A model generated the notes under the pieces. The model was not told where the DNA came from and did no database searches. It worked only from the letters and a program-made list of their open reading frames with translations. Both the position numbers and the translations under genes were made by a program. Shown one piece after another: positions 1 to 8,115 of a stretch of 64,000 nt of DNA. The stretch comes from Syntrophopropionicum propionicicum_A (lineage in GTDB: Bacteria > Bacillota > Desulfotomaculia > Desulfotomaculales > Pelotomaculaceae): contig NZ_JBMGJC010000001.1 of the NCBI RefSeq assembly GCF_048984525.1, forward strand, positions 1 to 64,000, in the 5' to 3' direction. How positions within the stretch are numbered: position 1 is the first letter of the stretch; the number at the start of each line of letters is the position of its first letter.

Positions 1-273
1 GTGAGAAAGGTGTGACCCCGTTCCTTCCAATCGGGGTCATACCTCATGTGCAGGAATGCTTGTGAGAAAGGTGTGACCCCGTTCCTTCCAATCGGGGTCA
101 TACCTCATGTGCAGGAATGCTTGGTGAGAAAGGTGTGACCCCGTTCCTTCCAATCGGGGTCATACCTCATGTGCAGGAATGCTTGTGAGAAAGGTGTGAC
201 CCCGTTCCTTCCAATCGGGGTCATACCTCATGTGCAGGAATGCTTGGTGAGAAAGGTGTGACCCCGTTCCTTT
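1..273. repeat. Tandem array of 61/62-bp hairpin repeats
   Basis: Four full units begin at 1, 62, 124 and 185, and a partial fifth begins at 247. Units alternate between 61 and 62 bp (an extra G before the second, fourth junctions), so the higher-order period is 123 bp. Copies are otherwise identical by eye. Each unit holds an inverted repeat, AGGTGTGACCCCG and CGGGGTCATACCT, around an 11-base loop: a 13-bp stem with one G-T pair. The partial copy runs straight into the stop codon of the leftward hydrolase. There are no unique spacers, so it is not CRISPR. The array may continue left of the window. Confidence 0.95.
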
Positions 274-1039
274 ATACAGGGAAATAATTCTCCAGCCAGT
301 TGAAAAAGGCTGACCAGACTTCATGGTAATGACCGCTGAACTGGTGGTCGGCGCCGGAAATAATTTTTATGGTTTTGGGACCTCCTGCTGCCTTGTATAT
401 ATTTTCAGCATTTGATAAAGGGACGACATCGTCAGCCTCACCGTGCACCACGAGCAGCGGGCGGGGTGATATCAATGAGGCGCAGCGCGCTGCATTATGA
501 ATTTTTAAATCCTCGAAAAAACTATTTTTTACTAAAACGGTCCCGCTCTGTCCTGACAACGGCACGAGGCCGTTTTCATGAGCCGGGTCAACTTTCAGGC
601 GTTCTGAGAAAAGCTTGAACGGTTCAGCGGGCGCGGACCAGCAGCTTACCCCGGCTGTTCTTTTGTCAGTCCCTCCCAGGCATAAAACAGCACTCCCGCC
701 AAAACTGCGTCCCACAATAATTATAGACTTATATCCGAGATCAAGACAGAGGTCAACGGAACATTTAACATCGTTGATATGGCCGGATAGGCTGATGTCG
801 GAAAAACTGCCCTCGCTTTCTCCACAGCCGCTGAAATCAAAAAGAAGTGTCGAATAGCCCCTTTCCCCAAGCTCTTCAGCCATAACCAGGGCTTTGCCGC
901 CGCCTTCTTTACTGCCGGTAAAACCGTGGCATACAATAACTATCGTGCCGGGTTCCGGACCGGTGTATAACAGACCGGCCAGATTTAACCCCCTGTCGTT
1001 AGAAAAAGTTAACTCTCTCCATTTGTAAGTACCGCTCAA
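272..1039 (-). CDS. Alpha/beta hydrolase (serine aminopeptidase/esterase type)
   Basis: The 255-residue protein has the alpha/beta-hydrolase layout: oxyanion-hole HGFTG near residue 38, a nucleophile elbow GRSFGG with Ser112, an acid in HGEADDVVP near residue 200 and a histidine in GADHQFSG near 232. It has no signal peptide, so it is probably a cytoplasmic hydrolase of esters or small peptides; the substrate cannot be read from sequence. The start is supported by GGAGGT just upstream. It stands alone, transcribed away from the nitroreductase, and its stop codon abuts the tandem hairpin array. Confidence 0.85.
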   Translation of the reverse strand: MSGTYKWRELTFSNDRGLNLAGLLYTGPEPGTIVIVCHGFTGSKEGGGKALVMAEELGERGYSTLLFDFSGCGESEGSFSDISLSGHINDVKCSVDLCLDLGYKSIIIVGRSFGGSAVLCLGGTDKRTAGVSCWSAPAEPFKLFSERLKVDPAHENGLVPLSGQSGTVLVKNSFFEDLKIHNAARCASLISPRPLLVVHGEADDVVPLSNAENIYKAAGGPKTIKIISGADHQFSGHYHEVWSAFFNWLENYFPV

Positions 1040-1139
1040 TCGAACACCTCCGAGTAAAATAGATTTTAAGATAATGTTTTTTTATATGTAAAGAATGTTA
1101 AAATAATGTTGTAAAAAGTCAAAGCGAGGTGGCAGAATA

Positions 1140-1751
1140 TTGAATCTCAGTGAAATTATAAGGGAGAGGCGCAGCATACGCAAGTACCTTGACCGCGATA
1201 TCCCGCGTGAGGTATTAAGTGAACTGCTTGAGGACGCTCTCTGGGCGCCTTCGGGCACTAACAGGCAGAATTGGGATATCTATGTCGTAAAAGGTGAGAA
1301 GAAAGACAAACTTCTTGATAGCGTGAAGCTGGCCGGTGAAATATTTGAGCCCAAATTAAAAACGTTGTTCCCTGAAAAAATGGTCAAAATTACTTTGAAT
1401 TTTTTCAAGAACCTGGGCGGAGCCCCGGTACTGCTGCTGGTTTACATGCCAAAAATATCCTATGAAATAAGAGAGGATATGAGCTCTTTAGAAAAGTACC
1501 AGGTTGAGCACGGTCGTTTTACTAATACACTCAGCGCGGCTGCTTTAATCCAAAACATACTCCTGCTGGCTAAGGAGAGGGGACTGGGCACCTGCTGGAT
1601 GACGGCGCCGAAGAACGCTGAGGACCAGATCAACGAGGAGATGGGGATCACAGACAAGGAGCTGGTCTCAATAATCCCCATAGGTTACCCTGATCAGGAC
1701 CCGCCCGCTCCGCCCAGAAAAGGCGAAAAAATCCACTGGATAGGCTGCTGA
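1140..1751 (+). CDS. Nitroreductase family protein (FMN-dependent)
   Basis: The 203-residue protein opens with the nitroreductase signature RRSIRKYLD followed by PSGTNRQNWD, both part of the FMN site, and has the late GLGTCWM segment typical of the fold. Members use NAD(P)H and bound FMN to reduce nitro compounds, quinones or related substrates; the substrate here is unknown. The start is TTG, preceded by GAGGTGG. The stop is followed by a copy of a 30-bp palindromic repeat and then hslO 50 bp on. Confidence 0.88.
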   Translation: MNLSEIIRERRSIRKYLDRDIPREVLSELLEDALWAPSGTNRQNWDIYVVKGEKKDKLLDSVKLAGEIFEPKLKTLFPEKMVKITLNFFKNLGGAPVLLLVYMPKISYEIREDMSSLEKYQVEHGRFTNTLSAAALIQNILLLAKERGLGTCWMTAPKNAEDQINEEMGITDKELVSIIPIGYPDQDPPAPPRKGEKIHWIGC

Positions 1752-1755
1752 ACAC

Positions 1756-1785
1756 AATAACTTAATAACTTAGGTACCGGGTACC
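1756..1785. repeat. Dispersed 30-bp repeat, copy 1 (ends GGTACCGGGTACC)
   Basis: This 30-base element carries two ATAACTTA-like direct repeats followed by the palindrome GGTACCGGGTACC. It matches 16865-16894 at 29 of 30 positions. It begins 4 bp after the nitroreductase stop and ends 16 bp before the hslO start, just ahead of its ribosome site. Confidence 0.9.
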
Positions 1786-1801
1786 GTAAAAGGAGATCGA
1801 C

Positions 1802-2674
1802 ATGAGTGATTATTTAATAAGGGGTGTCGGCGCCAATAACCAATTCCGTGTTTTTGCCGCCACTACTACTGATCTGGTTGAGGAAGCCAGGCGCAGGCAT
1901 GATACCTGGCCTGTAACAAGCGCGGCACTGGGCCGGGCTTTAACCGCGGGGTTGCTCCTGGGCGCCAACCTGAAAGGCGACGACCTGTTGACCCTGCGGA
2001 TTTTCGGGGACGGGCCGGCAGGAGCTATAGTGGTTACCGCCAATGCGTCTGGAGAGGCCAGGGGATATGTCCAGGAACCTCATGTCGACCTGCCCTGCAC
2101 GGTGGAAGGCAAACTGCCGGTTGGTGTCGCGGTGGGTAAGGGTTATCTTCATGTCACCAAAGATATGGGTCTGAAAGAACCATTTACCGGCAGTATTGAA
2201 CTGGAGTCAGGGGAAATAGGCGAGGACGTGGCCCGGTACCTTCTGACCTCGGAACAGACCCCTTCAGCTGTAGCGCTGGGCGTTCTGGTTGCTCCCGACT
2301 GTAAGGTTAAAGCCTCAGGCGGTGTAATGATCCAGCTGTTTCCGGATGCGGAAGAAGATGTGCTGCTCCACATAGAGAAAAGCCTTAAAGAGATGTATCC
2401 TGTGAGCACCCTGGTCGACCTTGGAAAGACGCCGGAAGAAATTGTGGCGCTGGCGGTAGGGGATCTGCAAGTGCGCTTCCTGGAGAAAACACCGCTCAAA
2501 TTTAAATGCGGCTGCTCCAGGGAAAAGGTCAAGGATATCCTTGCGGCGATGGGGAAGGATGAGATTGTTAAGATCTATCAGGAACAGGATAAAGCTGAGG
2601 TCCGTTGCCATTTTTGCGGTGAAATATACAATTTTGACGCGGGTGAATTAAAAATGATGATAAATGATCTATAA
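1802..2674 (+). CDS. hslO: Redox-regulated molecular chaperone Hsp33
   Basis: The 290-residue product has the expected Hsp33 length and the conserved N-terminal core with ALGRALTAG. The C-terminal zinc site is intact: CGC near residue 238 and CHFC near residue 270, giving the CxC and CxxC pairs that bind zinc when reduced and form disulfides under oxidative stress. Hsp33 is a cytosolic holdase activated by oxidation and unfolding. ATG start follows AAAAGGAGATCGAC. It may be read with the nitroreductase upstream. Confidence 0.97.
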   Translation: MSDYLIRGVGANNQFRVFAATTTDLVEEARRRHDTWPVTSAALGRALTAGLLLGANLKGDDLLTLRIFGDGPAGAIVVTANASGEARGYVQEPHVDLPCTVEGKLPVGVAVGKGYLHVTKDMGLKEPFTGSIELESGEIGEDVARYLLTSEQTPSAVALGVLVAPDCKVKASGGVMIQLFPDAEEDVLLHIEKSLKEMYPVSTLVDLGKTPEEIVALAVGDLQVRFLEKTPLKFKCGCSREKVKDILAAMGKDEIVKIYQEQDKAEVRCHFCGEIYNFDAGELKMMINDL

Positions 2675-2790
2675 TTTATCTTTATTTATAGCCAGGCATT
2701 AATAATAATATTTGATTGTAAACATGAAGGATATTTATATTATAACTTGAATAGAATCAGCATTGGACAAAACAGTGAAAGGAAGATACT

Positions 2791-3402
2791 ATGAGCAGTA
2801 AGCTGCTTGACTGCAGGGGCCTGGCCTGCCCGCAGCCGGTTATTGAAACTAAAAAGGCCGTTGAAGCAGGAAATGATAATAATATCCTGGTTATTGTAGA
2901 TAATGCCGCTGCCCGCGAAAATGTTTCACGGTTTGCCGCAAATGCAGGCTGCAAGGTTGATATTAAAGAAAAAGATGGTTTCTTCCACCTGGAAATAACA
3001 GTTCCGGAACGAAATATTATAAAGACTGGGGACCAGGCTGGGGCTAAGACCGAAACGCCGCAAACAGCCGGAAACGTATATTTTATTGCTACAAACAGCC
3101 TGGGGCAGGGCTCTCCCGACCTGGGCGAAGTCTTGATGAAAAGCCTGATGGTAACTCTCACGCAGCAGGATCCTCCAGCGGCGCTGTTATTCCTGAACAC
3201 CGGCGTCTACCTGGCAGTTGAAGGTTCGCCGGTTTTGGAACAGCTTCAGGCGCTTGCCGGAAAGGGTACGGAAATACTAGTATGCGGAACCTGTCTTAAT
3301 TACTACAAGTTAAACGATAAACTCGCGGTAGGCACTGTTTCAAACATGCTGGATATCAACACCAGGCTCACAGGGCCTTATAAAGTAATTTCCATAGGAT
3401 AA
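2791..3402 (+). CDS. yedF: Sulfurtransferase-like selenium metabolism protein YedF
   Basis: The first 75 residues are a TusA/SirA-like domain with the signature LDCRGLACPQPV (a CPxP motif); the remainder is a DsrE-like domain containing CGTCLNYY. This two-domain form, 203 residues, is the type found in selenium users, where it is thought to help deliver selenium. The family role is from comparative genomics rather than a defined reaction. Its presence agrees with selA, selB and tRNA-Sec elsewhere in this window. ATG start is preceded by GAAAGGAAG. Confidence 0.88.
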   Translation: MSSKLLDCRGLACPQPVIETKKAVEAGNDNNILVIVDNAAARENVSRFAANAGCKVDIKEKDGFFHLEITVPERNIIKTGDQAGAKTETPQTAGNVYFIATNSLGQGSPDLGEVLMKSLMVTLTQQDPPAALLFLNTGVYLAVEGSPVLEQLQALAGKGTEILVCGTCLNYYKLNDKLAVGTVSNMLDINTRLTGPYKVISIG

Positions 3403-3412
3403 TAGGTCGTGG

Positions 3413-3443
3413 TGCGACAGTGGGGACGGTTCTCGCTGTCGCA
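3413..3443. repeat. Dispersed GCGACAG hairpin repeat
   Basis: TGCGACAG (3413-3420) and CTGTCGCA (3436-3443) form a perfect 8-bp stem around a 15-base loop with GGGGACGG. Elements of this kind recur in many bacterial genomes as REP-like sequences. It sits 10 bp after the yedF stop. Only one copy is in this window. Confidence 0.75.
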
Positions 3444-3510
3444 TTAAATGAACAATTGTATACTCATTCGTACTAATGTGTGATAGCAGAATAATTTATA
3501 ACATTGCAAG

Positions 3511-3532
3511 GGCCGGAACGCCGGTCTTTTTT
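3511..3532 (+). terminator. Rho-independent terminator after yedF
   Basis: GGCCGG-AACG-CCGGTC forms a short GC-rich stem followed directly by six Ts. It would end transcripts from yedF before the sdpR promoter region. The rest of 3403-3694 holds only the GCGACAG repeat and AT-rich sequence. Confidence 0.75.
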
Positions 3533-3694
3533 GTATCTCTCTTGTGTGGTATTAATTCTTGTACTACCTGTCGCACAACTGATTTTTCCAGTGAATAAAT
3601 ATTTTAGACATCTTGAAATATTTGTAGAAAAAGTATATATTATATTTAGACATTTGCCTAAATAACTAATAATCAGCTGGAGGGGGTTTGCTTT

Positions 3695-3964
3695 TTGGTA
3701 AGCATGGTGTTTAAAGCCCTGGCTGACCCCACACGCCGAAAAATACTAAGGCTTTTGCAAAAAAAGGACATGACTGCCGGGGAAATAGCAGACCAATTTA
3801 ATATTTCAAAGCCAAGCATTTCACACCACCTTAATATTTTAAAGCAGTCAGGTCTGGTGCTGGATGAACGCAGGGGACAATTCATATCATATTCTTTAAA
3901 TATGACTGTATTTCAGGAGATAATGAGCTGGTTTTCTGAGATATCAGGCAGAAAGGAGGATTAA
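3695..3964 (+). CDS. sdpR: ArsR-family repressor, SdpR-like
   Basis: An 89-residue winged-helix protein with the ArsR core: FKALADPTRRKILRLL, the recognition helix in ISKPSISHHLNILK, and the wing. No metal-binding cysteines are present, as expected for SdpR, which controls its own gene and the immunity gene sdpI. TTG at 3695 sits 7 bp from GGAGGGGG and is preferred to ATG 3704. The stop is one base before the sdpI start, so the two are an operon. Confidence 0.85.
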   Translation: MVSMVFKALADPTRRKILRLLQKKDMTAGEIADQFNISKPSISHHLNILKQSGLVLDERRGQFISYSLNMTVFQEIMSWFSEISGRKED

Positions 3965-3965
3965 C

Positions 3966-4640
3966 ATGGAACAAAGAGAGACAAGGTCGGGATTTGGGAA
4001 GAACATATTGTCCGAATTGCCGCTGATATTGCTGATTCTGGGGTCCCTGGCCGCGGGAGCATTGTTGTACGACCTGCTGCCTGAGCGGGTGCCCAGCCAC
4101 TGGAATATCAGGGGGGAGATCGACGCTTATTCCTCCCGCTTCTGGGGAGCATTCGGCATCCCGCTGTTAAATGCAGGTATTTATTTTATGATGCTGGTAC
4201 TGCCTTTAATCGACCCGCGCAGGGAAAACTACCTGAAGTTTGCAGGGGCTTACCGTGTTTTCAGGGCGGTGTTCGTTGTTTTTATGACCGGAGTCTACTT
4301 GTTGGTACTGGCAAGCGCCTTTGGCTACAGTGTCCCCGTGGACAGGGCGGTGATGGCGGGTATATCCGTAATGTTCATCATTCTGGGCAACTATATGGGA
4401 CAAATAAGACATAACTATTTTGTCGGATTCAAGACACCCTGGACTCTGGCAAATGAACAGGTATGGCAAAAAACACACCGCCTCGGCGGGAGGTTATGGG
4501 TGGCGGCGGGCTTGATTGGGCTGGTCGCGGCCCTATTCGGAGGAACCTGGGGAGGGATCCTGCTGGGAATATCTATTGGCGTGGCGGCCATAATACCGAT
4601 GGTTTATTCCTATGTTGAGTTTAAAAAGCTGCAGAATTAA
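3966..4640 (+). CDS. sdpI: SdpI-family integral membrane protein
   Basis: The 224-residue protein has about six hydrophobic segments, with the DUF1648-like N-terminal part (PERVPSHWNIRGEIDAYSSRFWG) and the later YMGQIRHNYFVGFKTPWTLAN motif typical of SdpI. In Bacillus subtilis SdpI gives immunity to the SdpC toxin and sequesters SdpR at the membrane. No sdpC-like toxin gene is seen nearby, so the role here may be general envelope sensing. ATG start lies behind AGAAAGGAGG. Confidence 0.87.
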   Translation: MEQRETRSGFGKNILSELPLILLILGSLAAGALLYDLLPERVPSHWNIRGEIDAYSSRFWGAFGIPLLNAGIYFMMLVLPLIDPRRENYLKFAGAYRVFRAVFVVFMTGVYLLVLASAFGYSVPVDRAVMAGISVMFIILGNYMGQIRHNYFVGFKTPWTLANEQVWQKTHRLGGRLWVAAGLIGLVAALFGGTWGGILLGISIGVAAIIPMVYSYVEFKKLQN

Positions 4641-4650
4641 ACATTAAAAC

Positions 4651-4695
4651 ACATATCACAAGATTAAAAATCCTGTTAATCCTGTGAAATTGTTC
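4651..4695. repeat. Dispersed inverted repeat, TCACAAGATTA family, copy 1
   Basis: ATCACAAGATTA followed by TAATCCTGTGA forms an imperfect inverted repeat in the gap after sdpI. Related sequence appears at 33051-33120, 44446-44575 and 44677-44716. The family is small and non-coding. Confidence 0.75.
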
Positions 4696-4740
4696 ATTTT
4701 TTTAAACTACCCATAAACAATCGATCCAAATACAACCACT

Positions 4741-4788
4741 TTACCGGGAACACATGTTCGTATTATAATAGGATTAGAACATGTGTTT
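4741..4788 (+). promoter_or_regulatory. dinB promoter with two LexA (SOS) boxes
   Basis: Box 1 is GAACACATGTTC (4748-4759), a perfect match to the Gram-positive LexA consensus GAAC-N4-GTTC. Box 2 is GAACATGTGTTT (4777-4788), with one mismatch. Between them is a -10 element TATAAT (4764-4769), with TTACCG (4741-4746) as a weak -35 at 17-bp spacing. Box 1 therefore lies in the promoter spacer and box 2 over the transcription start and leader. LexA repression and DNA-damage induction of dinB is inferred. Confidence 0.85.
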
Positions 4789-4802
4789 GGTAGGTGGTTT
4801 TT

Positions 4803-6011
4803 TTGCGCTGTCCGATCCTGCTGGCAGATATGAATTCTTTTTTTGCCAGCGTGCACCAGGCTATGGAACCCCGTCTCAGAGGGAAGCCGGTTATCGTCGG
4901 CGGCGACCCGGCCAAGCGCCACGGTATAGTCCTGGCTGCTTCCTACGAGGCAAAGGCCTTCGGGGTAAAGACGGGCATGGCTGTGTGGGAGGCCCGGAGC
5001 CTCTGTCCTGAGGGCATTTTCATTAAACCCGGGCACAGCCACTATGTTAATTTTTCTGCCCGGATTGTCAGGATCATGAAAGATTTCAGCCCGCTGGTAG
5101 AGCCTTTTTCCATCGATGAAGCCTTTATGGACCTGTCCGGGTGCGGCCACCTTTTCGGTTCATCTCTTGATATCGCGCTGAAGCTGAAGAAAAGGATTAA
5201 AGATGAGGTAGGCGTTATGTGCAGCGTCGGGGTGGGTCCCAATAAACTCCTGGCTAAAATGGCGGCCGGCATGCAGAAGCCGGATGGGCTTACGGTCCTC
5301 GACCTTACCGATGTGCCGGATAAAATGTGGCCTCTCCCGGTCAGGGAGCTTTTTGGGGTAGGCTCGCGCCTGGAGAAGAGAATGCGTGACTTAAACATCC
5401 ACACCATCGGAGAGCTTGCCTGCTATCCTCTGCCGGTGCTGCGCAAACGGTTCGGCCTCCTTGGCCATGTACTGTACCTGTCCGCCAACGGTATCGACTA
5501 CAGCCCCGTAGACCCGCGTTCCCTGGAGAAGGTCAAGTCTATCGGGCATCAGATCACCCTCCCCAGGGACTACCGTGGTTATGGCCGGATAGAGGTGGTC
5601 ATCCTGGAGCTGTGTGAAATTGTGTGCAGGCGGGTGCGCCTGGGCGGGTACGTGGGCAGGACGGTACACCTTACCCTGAAGGATGTTGAGTTTTTGTGGA
5701 TGTCCCGCTCACACAGCGTAAACTTTCCAACAGCCTCCGCCAATGATATCTACAGAGTGGCCGTGGAACTGCTGCGCCGGCATTGGCCGGAGTGGAAACC
5801 GGTCAGGATGGTCGGCGTGTCCCTGGCCGGGCTGGTCAAAAACACCTCGGAGCAGGTAGACCTGTTCGGGGAGTCGGAGAAAGCCCGCCTTCTGCATGCC
5901 GCTTGTGACCGGATCAAGGACCGCTTTGGCGAACAGAGCATTCTAAGGGCCATATCGCTCACCCCGGACGGCGTTTTCCGCGACCGGGACGGAGGAGGCA
6001 GCCATGTCTAA
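4803..6011 (+). CDS. dinB: DNA polymerase IV (Y-family translesion polymerase)
   Basis: The 402-residue protein carries the Y-family active site: the first acidic motif in LLADMNSFFASVHQ and the SIDEAFMD motif, plus the helix-hairpin-helix GVGSRLEKRMRDLNI and a little-finger domain. It copies past lesions. TTG 4803 is chosen because AGGTGG lies 5 bp upstream; GTG 4794 overlaps that site. A C-terminal segment TSEQVDLFGESEK resembles a beta-clamp binding QxxLF motif. LexA boxes upstream indicate SOS control. The next gene overlaps its end by 8 bp. Confidence 0.95.
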   Translation: MRCPILLADMNSFFASVHQAMEPRLRGKPVIVGGDPAKRHGIVLAASYEAKAFGVKTGMAVWEARSLCPEGIFIKPGHSHYVNFSARIVRIMKDFSPLVEPFSIDEAFMDLSGCGHLFGSSLDIALKLKKRIKDEVGVMCSVGVGPNKLLAKMAAGMQKPDGLTVLDLTDVPDKMWPLPVRELFGVGSRLEKRMRDLNIHTIGELACYPLPVLRKRFGLLGHVLYLSANGIDYSPVDPRSLEKVKSIGHQITLPRDYRGYGRIEVVILELCEIVCRRVRLGGYVGRTVHLTLKDVEFLWMSRSHSVNFPTASANDIYRVAVELLRRHWPEWKPVRMVGVSLAGLVKNTSEQVDLFGESEKARLLHAACDRIKDRFGEQSILRAISLTPDGVFRDRDGGGSHV

Positions 6012-6318
6012 CATCCATGACTACTACCGGAAAAATTTTCTTTACGAGGGCCACCGGATGATGCTGCCGGAACTGCGGGACAGGGTTGCTCACACCTGCC
6101 CCCAGTGCAAATATTACATCCTGATTGCCGGAAAAACCGAGGTCAGGACGGGCTGCGCCGCGCTCATTCCCCAATATGCGGGCAGGGTAAAGCGGGTGCC
6201 GGCAAAACTTGATGTGAAAGAAATATTAAAGGAAGTGGGCAGGGACGGCCTGGAGCGGGTCCTGGCCGGGCCCGGACACCACCGCCAGGCCTGCGGCCTG
6301 TTTCATCCCAAAAAATAA
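6004..6318 (+). CDS. Conserved small protein coupled to dinB, function unknown
   Basis: The 104-residue protein overlaps the end of dinB by 8 bp (ATG inside the last codons), which suggests translational coupling and SOS co-expression. It has a CPQC pair near residue 34 and further cysteines near 50 and 97, so metal binding is possible. No domain is recognised. The base composition is like that of dinB. A role in DNA repair is inferred only from position. Confidence 0.75.
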   Translation: MSNIHDYYRKNFLYEGHRMMLPELRDRVAHTCPQCKYYILIAGKTEVRTGCAALIPQYAGRVKRVPAKLDVKEILKEVGRDGLERVLAGPGHHRQACGLFHPKK

Positions 6319-6406
6319 AATGTGCTGTTCTTAAACGGCCATTATACATTCAAAAGCATACATTAAAAATAATAGTTAATTTTTTTAGTAAAGGAGGGAA
6401 AGTATA

Positions 6407-7360
6407 TTGACCATAATTGTACTCGATCCCGGTCACGGCGGTTCAGATCCCGGCGCTGTGGGATCGGGGCTTCAGGAAAAAGAACTGACCCTGGACATCG
6501 CCGCCAAGACTCGTGACGCTCTGGCTTCCTACGACGCTGATGTCTATATGACCAGGGATTCCGATATAGACTTTGAGCCGGATGAGCGGGCTGATCTGGC
6601 CAACAGGCTCGGCGCCGCTTATTTTCTCTCGATCCACATCAATGCCGGCGGCGGGACTGGTTTTGAAAGCTATGTCCATACTAACGCCGTTGACAGGTCG
6701 CTGGCGCTGCGGGATATCGTCCATAACCGGCTAAGCAGTTTTTACAGCTCGGCAGGATTTCCGGACAGGGGGGGGAAGAGCGCCAACTTTGCTGTGCTGC
6801 GCCTGACCGAGATGCCGGCAGCCCTCCTGGAGAACCTGTTTATTGACACGCCTGGTGACGCTGCCAGGCTGGCTGACCCGGCTTTCAGAGTGCAGATAGC
6901 CGGTGCTATTTCAGCCGGCTTGGTCCAGGCGCTTGGATTAAAACCAGTTTCCGGGGGAGAGCAGGCAGAGGAGATCAACAAACTGAAAAGCGACGGCTTG
7001 ATTGCCTCTGGTCACGGACCTGCCGAGGATATCACATGGGGGACGTTTGCGGCTGTAATAAACCGGTATAGAGGAAAAAGTTCCCTTTCCGGCCAGTGGG
7101 ATCCCGCCGGTGAGGTAGCAAAATTAAAAGTTGACGGGCTGATCTTTTCCGATCGCGATGAGGGGGGAGAAGTGCCCTGGGGAGAATTTGCCTCGGTATT
7201 GAACCGGCTGCGCGGCAGGGGCAGCACCAGCCCTTGGGATCCGGCGGCGGAAATTCAGAAATTATGGGCCGACAGCCTGGTCAGTACCGTTCATGATCCG
7301 GCTGAAAAGGTTAACTGGGGCCATTTTGCCGCGGTGTTAAACGCGATAAGGGGAAGGTAA
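6407..7360 (+). CDS. N-acetylmuramoyl-L-alanine amidase with three C-terminal repeats
   Basis: Residues 1-175 form an Amidase_3 zinc hydrolase: DPGHGGSDPGA (first zinc His), KELTLD (Glu), SIHINAG (His) and a catalytic Glu in PAALLENLFID. It cleaves the bond between muramic acid and L-alanine. Residues 185-317 hold three units of about 45 residues, each with KL..DGLI and WG.FA.VLNR.RG; such repeats occur in phage and clostridial lysins. No signal peptide is visible. TTG start follows AAGGAGGG. Confidence 0.88.
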   Translation: MTIIVLDPGHGGSDPGAVGSGLQEKELTLDIAAKTRDALASYDADVYMTRDSDIDFEPDERADLANRLGAAYFLSIHINAGGGTGFESYVHTNAVDRSLALRDIVHNRLSSFYSSAGFPDRGGKSANFAVLRLTEMPAALLENLFIDTPGDAARLADPAFRVQIAGAISAGLVQALGLKPVSGGEQAEEINKLKSDGLIASGHGPAEDITWGTFAAVINRYRGKSSLSGQWDPAGEVAKLKVDGLIFSDRDEGGEVPWGEFASVLNRLRGRGSTSPWDPAAEIQKLWADSLVSTVHDPAEKVNWGHFAAVLNAIRGR

Positions 7361-7373
7361 ATATTTACTTGGA

Positions 7374-8114
7374 TTAAAGCGGTACCAGCTTGAGTTTCCC
7401 GCAGGCAGCCAGCCTGTCGTCCTTGATCACTACCGCGCCGGTGACTCCTTCGATCCCGGCGGCAAATTCCGCGGCTTTCTGCACGTCGTCTTTTGTCTGC
7501 ACCTGGTTGCCCGCTGCTGTTGCCACCGCGTCAGCCAGTATGGCTGACGGGGCCAGGATCACAACCGCGTCAGCTCTGCCCAGGCTCAGGGAAGGCCCTA
7601 CCGTCCCGGAAGAAGTGCAGACCCCCAGAGGGGTGTCCTCCGGCCTGATCGAAAGGGCGAGCCGGTTTGACAGGGGGGATCTGCCGGCAAAAATTCCGAT
7701 CGTACGCTGCCTGGCACTGCGTATGTATATATCGCCGCCGTTTTCCACTATGACGTCCCTGGAGCGCCTGGCCAGCGCCGACCCTATGTATTGGGCGAAA
7801 GCACCGGCCACGGCGGCCATCGGCCCTACACCGGCCAGGCGGGAAGCGTCAGCCATGTCAACCGCTATTTGCGGCGCGCCTGGTTTTAAAGTACATGGTA
7901 CAAGAGAATGAAGAAAAGCGTGATCCTCCTCGATGTATTTTTCGAGGAGTTCACGCTGTTTACAGACCATTTCCTGTACCCACCTGGCCACATCAGGAGA
8001 AAACCTCTCCCTGCGTACACCTATGTCCAGGTCGGTCTGGTTTACAACCACTTGAAAGTGAAAAAGGTCGTCCTGCCGGAACTGCTCCCGGTACGATCTT
8101 TCCGTGTAGTCCAA
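7374..8114 (-). CDS. UPF0280 family protein (COG2122), homocysteine synthesis partner
   Basis: The 246-residue protein matches the ApbE-like UPF0280 family, with DMADASRLAGVGPMAAVAGAFA and the VENGGDIYI and CTSSGTVGPSLSLGRADAV stretches. In methanogens and other anaerobes this family is associated with COG1900 and NIL-ferredoxin proteins in making homocysteine from aspartate semialdehyde and sulfide. It is the last gene of a three-gene leftward operon. TTG start lies 1 bp after the ferredoxin stop, behind GGAGGTC. Confidence 0.85.
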   Translation of the reverse strand: MDYTERSYREQFRQDDLFHFQVVVNQTDLDIGVRRERFSPDVARWVQEMVCKQRELLEKYIEEDHAFLHSLVPCTLKPGAPQIAVDMADASRLAGVGPMAAVAGAFAQYIGSALARRSRDVIVENGGDIYIRSARQRTIGIFAGRSPLSNRLALSIRPEDTPLGVCTSSGTVGPSLSLGRADAVVILAPSAILADAVATAAGNQVQTKDDVQKAAEFAAGIEGVTGAVVIKDDRLAACGKLKLVPL

Positions 8115-8115
8115 T

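Noticed and set aside
1..273. Tandem repeats as a CRISPR array
   Set aside because: Units are contiguous and identical with no unique spacers, and no cas genes are nearby.
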